Shown here in pieces: positions 9,175 to 19,800 of a stretch of 64,000 nucleotides of DNA. Every line of letters starts with the position of its first letter. Position 1 is the stretch's first letter. Origin of the DNA: Bacteroidia bacterium (GTDB lineage: Bacteria > Bacteroidota > Bacteroidia > Chitinophagales > JAUHXS01); contig JAUHXS010000006.1 of assembly GCA_030426955.1 (NCBI GenBank), forward strand, positions 124,001-188,000, in the 5' to 3' direction. A program made the translations under genes and the position numbers. The notes below the pieces were generated by a model that saw only the letters and a program-made list of their open reading frames with translations, did not search any database and was not told the origin of the DNA.

Positions 9175-9526
9175 TTTAATAAGTTTGTTTTGTTTAAAAC
9201 ACGAAGATATATAAAAAAACAACTTAGCGCAAGGGGGTAGGGGCGTGATAAGAAAAAAATGTCGTATTAGGCTATTGGTTTTATTGTTATACCTAGTAAA
9301 GTAATAAAACTTGAAAGAGATAGTTTGTAAGAAAGGAAAGCAGGTAACAGCTATGAGGCAATAACAAACTTTTTTGAAACTAGAAATCAGAAGCCTGAAA
9401 ATACTGTTTCAGGCTTCGAATCTCAAGTCTCTAGTTTTTAGTTTTTACTAGCTGTCAAAATATTATTATTTTATCTTCCTGAGACCCTAAGCTTCTGGTT
9501 TTAGCTTTACCCTTCCCATTTAAAAA
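9175..9526. other. Intergenic region, one hairpin only
   Basis: About 350 bp between the lipoprotein start and the ABC-F stop. An 11-bp stem (9390-9400 with 9407-9417) is the only structure I see. It is flanked by further complementary bases (AACTAGA and TCTAGTT), which could extend it. Confidence 0.5.
9390..9417. terminator. Hairpin downstream of the ABC-F gene
   Basis: GAAGCCTGAAA pairs with TTTCAGGCTTC around a 6-base loop, about 110 bp past the ABC-F stop. There is no strong U-run on the minus strand, so its role as terminator is uncertain. Confidence 0.4.
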
Positions 9527-11194
<1,668 letters not shown>

Positions 11195-11406
11195 TCATAA
11201 ATAGAATTTTATTAAAATGTCAATAACACAAAACAAGATGAAAAATACTTAAGTGATATGCTTAGGTGTATTTACTTATTTTTTAACCATTTATAAAAAG
11301 ATTTGCTTTTTACAGAAAAAATTATTATTGCTTTTGAAACCTTTTTTTATTTGCTCGCGTAGAAGAACTCAGATCGCATTAGTTAAACAATTTAAACTTA
11401 AGCAAT

Positions 11407-12273
11407 ATGAGACAATTAAAGATCACCAAGCAGATAACGAATCGGGAAAGTATATCTCTAGAGAAATATCTATACGATATTGGGAAAATTGACTTGCTTG
11501 CGGCCGAGGAAGAAACAGAATTGGCTATAAGAATTAAAGAAGGCGATCAGATTGCCTTAGAGAAATTAGTGAAAGCTAATCTTAGGTTTGTTGTTTCTGT
11601 AGCAAAACAATATCAAAATCAAGGATTAACGTTAAGTGATCTTATTAACGAAGGTAACTTAGGACTTATAAAAGCTGCTCAACGATTTGATGAGACAAAA
11701 GGGTTCAAGTTTATCTCTTATGCTGTATGGTGGATTCGGCAGTCAATCATGCAAGGTTTAGCAGAACAAAGTAGAATGGTGAGGTTGCCACTCAACAAAA
11801 TTGGCTCAATTAACAAGATGAATAAAGTGCTCAATGAGTTACAACAAGAGTTTGAAAGAGAGCCTACAGCAGAAGAAGTGGCTAATATTATGGAGGTTTC
11901 AACTGATGAGGTAACTGGGTTGATGTCAACTAATACCAAGCACGTGTCAGTAGATGCGCCAGTAGGGGGAGATAGCGAAGATATGACACTTATGGATATC
12001 ATTGCCGATGATGAAGATGCTAGTCCAGATAAGATGTTGATGAGAGAATCGTTGAAAAAAGAGGTTAAAAATATCTTAGCCGTGTTACCAGCTAGAGATG
12101 CCAATATCTTAAACGCCTACTTTGGATTGGAAAACAATCAAGGACTTACACTTGACGAGATAGGAGAGAAGTTTGGATTAACTAGGGAGCGTGTGAGGCA
12201 AATAAAAGAACGTGCAATCAGGAGATTGAGAAGGACATCGGTTACAACAACCCTACGTACTTACCTAGGATAG
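11407..12273 (+). CDS. rpoD: Primary sigma factor RpoD/SigA, short Bacteroidota form
   Basis: A 288-aa sigma-70 protein. Region 1.2 ([15 protein letters not shown], about 17-32) is followed by region 2 ([61 protein letters not shown], about 55-115), region 3 (about 130-190) and region 4 with helix-turn-helix ([29 protein letters not shown], about 240-275). The long acidic region 1.1 of proteobacterial sigma-70 is absent, which is normal for Bacteroidota; this sigma recognises the -33/-7 promoters seen elsewhere in the window. Monocistronic. The 263 bp upstream is AT-rich with no clear -7 consensus. A weak stem-loop terminator follows. Confidence 0.95.
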   Translation: MRQLKITKQITNRESISLEKYLYDIGKIDLLAAEEETELAIRIKEGDQIALEKLVKANLRFVVSVAKQYQNQGLTLSDLINEGNLGLIKAAQRFDETKGFKFISYAVWWIRQSIMQGLAEQSRMVRLPLNKIGSINKMNKVLNELQQEFEREPTAEEVANIMEVSTDEVTGLMSTNTKHVSVDAPVGGDSEDMTLMDIIADDEDASPDKMLMRESLKKEVKNILAVLPARDANILNAYFGLENNQGLTLDEIGEKFGLTRERVRQIKERAIRRLRRTSVTTTLRTYLG

Positions 12274-12303
12274 ATTTTTTCATTGTGTGTTTAAGTTTGA
12301 AGG

Positions 12304-12332
12304 CCTTTCCTTTTCCGAGGGAAGGTTTTCTT
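12304..12332 (+). terminator. Terminator after rpoD
   Basis: CCTTTCC pairs with GGGAAGG (one G-U pair) across an 8-base loop and is followed by TTTTCTTTT. It lies 30 bp after the rpoD stop and just before the convergent gene's stop. Confidence 0.6.
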
Positions 12333-12692
12333 TTATAAGCATCCTGCCTTTCGAAAAGCTTCCATCAGACTTTTTTCCCATCCTTCACCGTGTTGCTTAT
12401 CCAAGTATTTCTTTACCACTTTATTGTATTTCTTTATTTCCTCTATATCTAATGCGTTAGCGCAACCAGGTACTCTGTAATAACGAAAGCCAAATTCTTT
12501 TTTTGTGACCTCTCTTTGGCAATACTCCTGTTCTGGATTTCCAGTAGTTTTGTATGTAAGGTAATATACCATGCCATCTTTGAGGTGTCTTTTAGCCAGC
12601 TTTGCTGTAACAGGATCACCATCTATGTGTTGAGCATTTGCAACAAAATAACTCGATAAGACTCCGAATAAAATAATTGTACTTCTTAGCAT
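12333..12692 (-). CDS. Small secreted protein of unknown function
   Basis: A 119-aa protein starting MLRSTIILFGVLSSYFVANAQ, a clear signal peptide with an ANAQ cleavage site. The mature part is charged, with four Cys (EYCQRE, PGCANA, KAGCL and none adjacent), suggesting one or two periplasmic disulfides. No family recognised. A TTG at 12710 would add six residues directly against the stop of the upstream ABC exporter gene; the ATG at 12692 fits the signal peptide better. The tiny gap and shared strand suggest co-transcription with the exporter. Function cannot be inferred. Confidence 0.65.
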   Translation of the reverse strand: MLRSTIILFGVLSSYFVANAQHIDGDPVTAKLAKRHLKDGMVYYLTYKTTGNPEQEYCQREVTKKEFGFRYYRVPGCANALDIEEIKKYNKVVKKYLDKQHGEGWEKSLMEAFRKAGCL

Positions 12693-12710
12693 GTATCTTA
12701 AATAACGCAA

Positions 12711-14462
12711 TTATATTCGAGATTGGTATGTATAAAGTTCATAATACCTGCCTTCTTTTTTGATCAATGTATCATGATTACCTTTTTCAAAAATCTTACC
12801 ATCTTCAATAACCAATATCTGGTCAGCTTGTTTGATAGTGCTTAAGCGGTGGGCAATCACAAAAGTTGTTCTGCCTTTCATTAAATGGGAGAGGCTTTCT
12901 TGAATTAGTGATTCACTTTCAGTATCTAGGTTTGAAGTAGCTTCATCTAATAGTAGTATTTTGGGATCAGCTAAAATAGCTCGGGCGATGGCTACTCTTT
13001 GCCTTTGACCACCAGATAGCTTAACCCCTCTTTCCCCGATAATACTGTCTAGGCCTTTTTCAAAACGATCTGTGAATTCATTAACATTTGCTGCTTTAAC
13101 AGCATTGAGTAATTCTTCTTCGTTGGCATTGGGTTTTGAAAAAAGTATGTTTTCCCTAATAGTACCTTCATATAAAAAGTCATCTTGCAAAACAACACCT
13201 AAGTGGGTTCTATAACTATCTAGCTTTACAGTGGATAGATCATTATCATCAATGCTTACTTTACCTGAAGTTGGTTGCAGAAAAGAGGCGGCTAATCCCG
13301 CAATAGTCGTTTTTCCTGATCCTGAACTGCCTACTAAAGCGGTAACAGTTCCTGCTGAGGCCTCAAAGCTAATATTATGAAGCACTTCATTATCTTTTTC
13401 ATAAGCGAAGGAAACGTCATTGAAAGAAACATTGCCTTTTAGTTCGCCTAGTTTTATTGTTCGTTGATCCTCTTCTCCTTCTTGAGGCGTATTTAATATT
13501 TCTTCCATCCTATCTATTCCTGCAAAGGCATCGGTGATCTGGCTACCGATATTACTCATCTGCACGATAGGAGCAACTAAAAAGCCAAGATACAAGGTAA
13601 ATGCAAAAAAGTCCCCAACAGTCATATTACCTTCCATGATATTAGAGCCACCAATCCACATGATGGAGATACTGGCAACACCTAGCAGTAATGTAGACAA
13701 GCTGGTGACTAAGCTAGTAGAAGTGAGAGACTGCTTGACATTTTCAAAAAGTTTGGTGACACCTTTGTCAAAAATAGATATTTCGACCTTTTCAGCATTA
13801 AAACCCTTGATGACTCTTATCCCGTTGAGTGATTCTGTTAACCTACCTGTAACGTCAGCATTAATTTCTCGCCTTTTCTTAAAAATAGGCCTGATGTATG
13901 CAAATGCTTTCATAGAAATAATGCCGAAAATGATCAAAGGGATAATGGCAAATGCCGTCATCGTGGCACTAATATTTATTAATAAAAATAATGCAATGAT
14001 AGAGGTTAAAACACCACCGAATAACTGAACCAGCCCGGTGCCCACTAAGTTTCTTACACCTTCTACATCAGACATGATTCTGGAGACCAAAGAACCAGAG
14101 GTATGATTGTCAAAATAGCTCACGGGAAGCTTGATAATATGCTTTTGTACTTTTACTCGAAGCAAGGAGATTAGGTGTTGTGCCTCAACACTCAGTAATT
14201 TTGTGAGAAAAAAAGAAGTAACAGACTGAATGGTGATAGCTGCTCCCACTACCAAAATAAGTAATTGGAGCTTCTCAAAGTTAGCTTTGGCAATAACATC
14301 ATCTATTAGCACTTTACTTGACCCAGGTAAGACTAAACCTGATAATCTATTGATAATTATGAAAATGAGTCCTAATAAGAGTAGCTTTCTTCGTGGCCAA
14401 ATGATGTACTTAAACGCATATTTCGCTGTTGAGAATTTTACTTTTTGCTTTGACTTGCTCAT
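12711..14462 (-). CDS. ABC exporter, fused membrane and ATPase domains (MsbA-like)
   Basis: A 583-aa half-transporter. Six membrane helices occupy about residues 20-310 (ABC transporter type 1 fold), followed by an ATPase domain: Walker A LVGSSGSGKTT (about 380), Q-loop VVLQDD, signature LSGGQRQRVAIARA (about 487), Walker B ILLLDEATSNLD and H-loop VIAHRLSTI. All catalytic residues are present, so it should homodimerise and export a substrate through the inner membrane. Length and sequence resemble MsbA-type lipid flippases and multidrug exporters; the substrate cannot be chosen from sequence alone. The small secreted protein gene follows directly. It is divergent from typA. Confidence 0.9.
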   Translation of the reverse strand: MSKSKQKVKFSTAKYAFKYIIWPRRKLLLLGLIFIIINRLSGLVLPGSSKVLIDDVIAKANFEKLQLLILVVGAAITIQSVTSFFLTKLLSVEAQHLISLLRVKVQKHIIKLPVSYFDNHTSGSLVSRIMSDVEGVRNLVGTGLVQLFGGVLTSIIALFLLINISATMTAFAIIPLIIFGIISMKAFAYIRPIFKKRREINADVTGRLTESLNGIRVIKGFNAEKVEISIFDKGVTKLFENVKQSLTSTSLVTSLSTLLLGVASISIMWIGGSNIMEGNMTVGDFFAFTLYLGFLVAPIVQMSNIGSQITDAFAGIDRMEEILNTPQEGEEDQRTIKLGELKGNVSFNDVSFAYEKDNEVLHNISFEASAGTVTALVGSSGSGKTTIAGLAASFLQPTSGKVSIDDNDLSTVKLDSYRTHLGVVLQDDFLYEGTIRENILFSKPNANEEELLNAVKAANVNEFTDRFEKGLDSIIGERGVKLSGGQRQRVAIARAILADPKILLLDEATSNLDTESESLIQESLSHLMKGRTTFVIAHRLSTIKQADQILVIEDGKIFEKGNHDTLIKKEGRYYELYTYQSRI

Positions 14463-14573
14463 AATTTATGAGGAAAACAATTAGATCAGATTCAAAGTTC
14501 ATAAAATGTCTGTTATCTCAAAACTTTTAATGCTATTATGAGTTTAAATCTGCAATTGTAAACTAAATAATCA

Positions 14574-14581
14574 TACCTTTG
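14574..14581 (+). promoter_or_regulatory. -7 element (TAnnTTTG) of typA
   Basis: TACCTTTG lies 20 bp before the typA ATG. A TTG at 14556-14558 is only 15 bp upstream, shorter than the usual 19-20, so the -33 assignment is open. Confidence 0.42.
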
Positions 14582-14601
14582 CGACTTAAATAAAAGAGGC
14601 A

Positions 14602-16398
14602 ATGCAGGAACTTAGAAACATAGCTATTATAGCGCACGTAGATCATGGCAAAACAACACTAGTAGATAAAATGCTACTTGCCGGAAAATTGTTTAAAGAT
14701 CATGAGAAGCCAGGTGAGTTAATCATGGATAGCAACGATCTGGAAAGAGAAAGGGGGATTACCATTTTGTCTAAGAATGTTTCTGTTCAATATAAAGATA
14801 TCAAAATAAACATATTGGATACTCCCGGCCACAGTGATTTTGGAGGGGAGGTAGAAAGAGTGTTAAATATGGCTGATGGAGTCTTGTTGCTTGTAGATGC
14901 CTTTGAAGGTCCGATGCCTCAGACTAGATTTGTATTGCAAAAAGCAATTCAACTAGGGCTAAAACCTATTGTCGTGGTTAATAAAGTAGATAAGGAGAAT
15001 TGTACACCAGATGAAGCTTACGAGGCTGTTTTTGATTTAATGTTTCAACTGGATGCAACAGAAGAGCAACTTGACTTTCCGGTAATCTATGGCTCTGCAA
15101 AAAACGGTTGGATGAGTACAGACTGGAAACAACCAACAGAAAATATTATTCCACTATTGGATTGTATTATTGAAAATATTCCTGCACCTCAAGTAAACGA
15201 AGGAACGCCGCAAATGCTTATTACTTCTTTGGATTATTCTTCATTTATCGGTCGAATTGCGATTGGTAGGGTGCATAGAGGAACCTTGAAATCTGGACAG
15301 CAAATTTCGTTAGTTAAGAGGGATGGTTCAGTTATCAAAAGTAGAATCAAAGAATTGTATGTATTTGAAGGATTTGAAAAAGTAAAGGCAGAAGAAGTCT
15401 CATCAGGTGAAATTTGCGCTGTTGTAGGTATTGATGGCTTCGAGATTGGTGAAACTATCGCTGATTTAGAAAGCCCTGAGGCGTTACCGACTATCGCGAT
15501 CGATGAACCTACAATGAGCATGTTGTTTACTATCAATGACTCTCCGTTTTTTGGTAAAGAAGGTAAATTTGTTACCTCTAGACATCTTAAAGAGCGTTTA
15601 GATAAAGAGTTAGAGAAAAACCTAGCACTCAGAGTTGAGGCTACAGGTTCTGCGGATAGCTTTAATGTTTTTGGTAGAGGCATACTACACCTTGCTGTAT
15701 TAGTAGAAACCATGAGAAGGGAAGGATATGAGGTGCAGATTGGTCAACCACAAGTGATTATTAAAGAAGTTGATGGCGTAAAATGTGAACCGGTAGAAGA
15801 GTTGACAATAGATATTCCAGAGGCGACTTCAGGGAAAGCGATTGAGATGGCTACACAAAGAAAGGGCGAAATGCAAAGTATGGAGCCTAAAGGAGATCGG
15901 GTAGTACTATCTTTTATGATTCCATCAAGAGGAATTATTGGTCTGCGAAATATGTTGTTAACCGCTTCAGCAGGAGAAGCCATTATGTCACATCGCTTTG
16001 TTGAATTCCAACCACTAAAAGGTGATATCCCACAAAGACAAAATGGCTCGTTAATATCTATGGAGCAAGGTAAAGCTATACCTTTTAGTATTAATAATTT
16101 ACAAGATCGTGGTAAGTTCTTTATTGAGCCCAACGTGGATATTTATGAAGGTCAAGTAATAGGAGAGAACAATCGTCCGGGAGACTTGGTGGTAAATATT
16201 ACCAAAACTAAAAAACTAACGAATATGCGTTCTTCGGGAGCGGATGATAAAATGCGTATTGCACCACCCGTAAAGTTTTCACTAGAGGAAGCCTTAGAAT
16301 ATATTCAAGGGGACGAATATGTTGAGGTAACGCCTGATTCGATGCGCTTAAGGAAGATATATCTTAAGGAGCATGAGCGGAAGAGGAGTAAAAATTAG
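14602..16398 (+). CDS. typA: Translational GTPase TypA/BipA
   Basis: A 598-aa ribosome-associated GTPase. G1 is AHVDHGKTT (about 11-19), G2 RERGITI, G3 DTPGH and G4 NKVDK. These are followed by EF-Tu-like domain 2 (about 205-290), two EF-G-like domains (about 300-480), and the TypA-specific C-terminal domain ([21 protein letters not shown], about 535-598). Length agrees with the family. TypA binds the 70S ribosome near the A site and supports growth under stress and at low temperature. Starts at ATG 14602, behind the TACCTTTG element. The nearby ABC exporter is divergently transcribed. Confidence 0.95.
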   Translation: MQELRNIAIIAHVDHGKTTLVDKMLLAGKLFKDHEKPGELIMDSNDLERERGITILSKNVSVQYKDIKINILDTPGHSDFGGEVERVLNMADGVLLLVDAFEGPMPQTRFVLQKAIQLGLKPIVVVNKVDKENCTPDEAYEAVFDLMFQLDATEEQLDFPVIYGSAKNGWMSTDWKQPTENIIPLLDCIIENIPAPQVNEGTPQMLITSLDYSSFIGRIAIGRVHRGTLKSGQQISLVKRDGSVIKSRIKELYVFEGFEKVKAEEVSSGEICAVVGIDGFEIGETIADLESPEALPTIAIDEPTMSMLFTINDSPFFGKEGKFVTSRHLKERLDKELEKNLALRVEATGSADSFNVFGRGILHLAVLVETMRREGYEVQIGQPQVIIKEVDGVKCEPVEELTIDIPEATSGKAIEMATQRKGEMQSMEPKGDRVVLSFMIPSRGIIGLRNMLLTASAGEAIMSHRFVEFQPLKGDIPQRQNGSLISMEQGKAIPFSINNLQDRGKFFIEPNVDIYEGQVIGENNRPGDLVVNITKTKKLTNMRSSGADDKMRIAPPVKFSLEEALEYIQGDEYVEVTPDSMRLRKIYLKEHERKRSKN

Positions 16399-16818
16399 AT
16401 TATTGGGGAAATAAACTTTTGCGTTGATAAGAAGGTATAAAGTAGAGGAAAGAATTCTCCAATACTCCTCAAATATTAACAATGCTACTCCTACATAAAT
16501 TTACACAGTTTTTAGGATGGTGTCTTTAAAAATTGCTTGCTAACATTATCGATGTCGCTAATAGATGACTGCATTGAAATTCCTCAATATAGTACAAAAC
16601 ACTCTTTTAATGTGCCAGTAAGCCTAGGAATTGTATTGTGGGAGTTTTTAAGAAAAGAAAAGCTTTGACTTTTATTTTTTTAGAGGATAAATATTTTTTT
16701 TTCAAGTTATTATTACTGAAATTGTTTATTACGAATGATAATTAACGTAAGGTTTTATCTTTTTTTATCAACTACTAATCATTATATTAATGCTATCCTT
16801 AAAACACACTAAATTTAA
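16399..16818. other. Intergenic region with a SpoU methyltransferase remnant
   Basis: About 420 bp with no intact gene. The only recognisable content is the 39-codon fragment at 16552-16668. The AT-rich last 150 bp should hold the promoter of the following large gene, but no clear consensus was found. Confidence 0.5.
16552..16668 (+). pseudogene. C-terminal remnant of a SpoU/TrmH-family RNA methyltransferase
   Basis: A 39-codon frame reads DDCIEIPQYSTKHSFNVPVS then LGIVLWEFLRK and a stop. This is the characteristic end of SpoU methyltransferases: motif 3, normally IPQxGTxxSLNVSVAxGI, which forms part of the SAM-binding knot. The family is at least 150 residues long, so motifs 1 and 2 are missing. 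An in-frame TAG occurs about 15 codons upstream of the ATG. The fragment is a leftover of a deleted gene rather than a working enzyme. It differs from the intact rlmB at 3461, so it is not a recent copy of that gene. Confidence 0.62.
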
Positions 16819-19800
16819 TTGCTTTTGAGTCTTTTTAGAAGATATTTTATAGTTTGCCTTGTATTGCTTTTGATAAACCAATATCGCCTAATGGGACAAG
16901 ATGTTGTGCCAACCAAAGGGAGAGAGTTTTGGTTAGGGTTTATGAGTAATCATACTGGTGCAGAAAGTTTATCTGTTTTTATTGCTTCTGATGTCAACAC
17001 TACAGGCACCGTTTCAGTACCTCAGGGAACATTAAATATTAACTTTACCGTTACGGCTAATACCACAACTGAAGTTAATATACCTTTAACACTTGAGCAC
17101 ACGGCTTCAGAAGTTATTGAAGGCAAGGGTATCTTGATTCAGACGGAAGATACTGTGAGTGTTTTTTCTATCAATTTTCAGGACTTTACTGCAGATGGAG
17201 CCAAAATTTTGCCTATACAATCAATAGGAAATGATTATATGATTGCCACATATACGGATCTCTTTAGTAGTGAATTCCTAATCGTTGCAACAGAAGATAA
17301 TACTGAGATTATCATTGAGCCTACAGCTCATACCGAACTAGGCGTGCTACAAAAAGGAGTAGCAGATACCATTACTTTGATGCGCGGAGAGTCTTACCAG
17401 GTGCGGTCGCAAAATGGTGGAGAAGACCTTACTGGTACGACAATTAAGTCTACAGAGGAAAGTGGTTCCTGCAGAAATTTTGCTGTGTTTTCGGGAACTC
17501 AATGCACCAATGTGCCTGAAGGGTGTACCGCATGCGACCATATGTTTGATCAGAATTATCCAGTACACACCTGGGGTAGACGATATAATGTTGTCCCTTT
17601 CTTTAATACCACTTCTTATACATACAGGGTACTTGCGAAAGAAGATAATACCATTTTCACTGTTAATGGTGGAACTCCCATTAATCTTAATGCTGGTCAG
17701 TATTTTGAATCAAACCTTGAATTTGAGCCATTATGTATTGTAGGACTTAAGGAGATTGCAGTTGTTCAGTATATGCAGGGTATTTCCTGCAGTGGAAATG
17801 GGGATCCTGCAATGTTGATATTAAATGCAGAAGACCAAAAAATAGATCAAATCACATTTAGTACCGTTCAATCTACTGTAATTACCAATCACAATTTAAA
17901 CATAATCGTTTCTACAAACGATACAGGAACAATACTATTGGATGGAAATTCAATTTCAGGAAACTCTTTTACTGTTTTTCCTAATTGTTCAGATCAAGCC
18001 TACGCGCAACTTACAATAAGTTCAGGTAGTCATACATTAAGTTCTTTGAATGGCCTTATCGCTTATTCTTATGGGACTGGCTCCGCTGAAAGCTATGCTT
18101 ATTCTGTAGGCTCTTTCGATCCTGAAAGCTTTCTTAATGTAGACACCATTTTCTGCACAGTCGATACAATAGAGTTAATAAATCCACTTGTTTTGAATAA
18201 TGTTTTTTGGACTAAAAAGTCTGCTCCTAATGACACTATTGGTTTTGGAGATACTTTAAAGGTAGTTCCAGATACAATAGAGACTTATATCTTAAGTGGG
18301 CTTAATAATATTTCTGGATGTTTAGAACAGTATAAATTTTTAGTAGATTTTCCAGACACACATCAAGTTGCTTTGTTTAGCAATGTCGATTCCGTTTGCA
18401 CTTTTCAGGAAATACAATTGTTAGCATCAGTAACACCTTCATCATCACTATATAGCTATGAATGGACTCCTAAAGATGATTTAAATAATGGCTTTGTTGC
18501 TGACCCTATTGCAAGGCCATCTCAAAGTACTTGGTTTTTTTGTACGGTTGAGTCTCCAACTGGCTGCTTAAGTGTTACGGACAGTATATTGATTACAACC
18601 ACAGGTAATAGTAACATCAATAATTTTAATATTGAAGCAGATCCGACAATTGTATGCTTCGGAGATAGCATTAATATCACCCCGATTATAGCCACGGCTT
18701 TTTTGCAAGACAAATTTAATGATAGTATTAATACCGTCTTGTGGGATAGTATTATAGGGGGAGATACAAGTTCTTTGTGTGGAAGTATATCTGGAAGAGC
18801 ATTGTTGTTTTATGACTCAACACAGCGTTATGCGATGACAAGAGACCTAAACTTATTACAGGGAGGGATTATCGACTTTGGGCTAAGAATAGCAGATGGT
18901 AGCATGGGATGTGATGACAATGAGTTTGGTGATGACGTGGTTTTAGAATACTCTATAAATAGTGGAGGAGATTGGAACACGATCAATATATACTATGAAT
19001 CTTTCTACCCAACTTTCTCAATGCATACGGTAATGATCCCTCCTGGCGCAGCTACAGCATCTACAAGGTTTAGGTGGAGGCAAGTGAATAATTCTGGTTT
19101 GGGTACAGATCATTGGGCAATAGATAATGTAAAAATTAATGTTAATAGAAACGATCAATTAGGTTTTAGCTGGAGTCCCAATGTATATATTACAGATACG
19201 ACTCAGGCTAGTGTTAAAATTTTTCCTATCCCTGGTCAGTATACTTATCAGTTGCATCTTTATGACTCCCTGTCATTATGTGAGTATAACGATAGCGTTG
19301 ATGTGTTTGTGGCAGACTCATTTTCATTTACTTTATCTGGGGACACATCGGTTTGTGAAGTGTTAACTGAACATATGCTTTCAGCTCAAGCGACTATACC
19401 AGGTATCAATTACGTTTGGACTCCTCAGGTGGGATTGAGTTGTTATGATTGCGATGTTCCAACCGTTCAGCAATTTGGCACTCAAAGCTATGTAGTTGTA
19501 GCCTCATCAGGCGAGGGGTGTGCAAAACAAGATACGATATCTATTGAGTTAAGGGGAAGTGGTAGGGTGGCTATCAGTCCACAAGAAATAGAGCTGTGTT
19601 TGGGTGATTCTATTGAATTGGTCGCTGGATACTACGAATGTGGAATCACACCAGACAGTTGTGAAGGAGGAACAGTTGATACGGCTACCTTGCCTATTTT
19701 TATTCCTTTTATCGGTGATGGCAGCAGTGGTAATAGTGAAATGACTATTTTTTCTGGTAGTGAGCTCAGTGCGAAAAGGCAGTTTGTGTACTCAGTTGGG

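Noticed and set aside
11253-11492. 79-aa open frame upstream of and overlapping the rpoD start
   Set aside because: It runs into rpoD in another frame, has low-complexity AT-driven residues and no family pattern; the rpoD start region explains the later bases.
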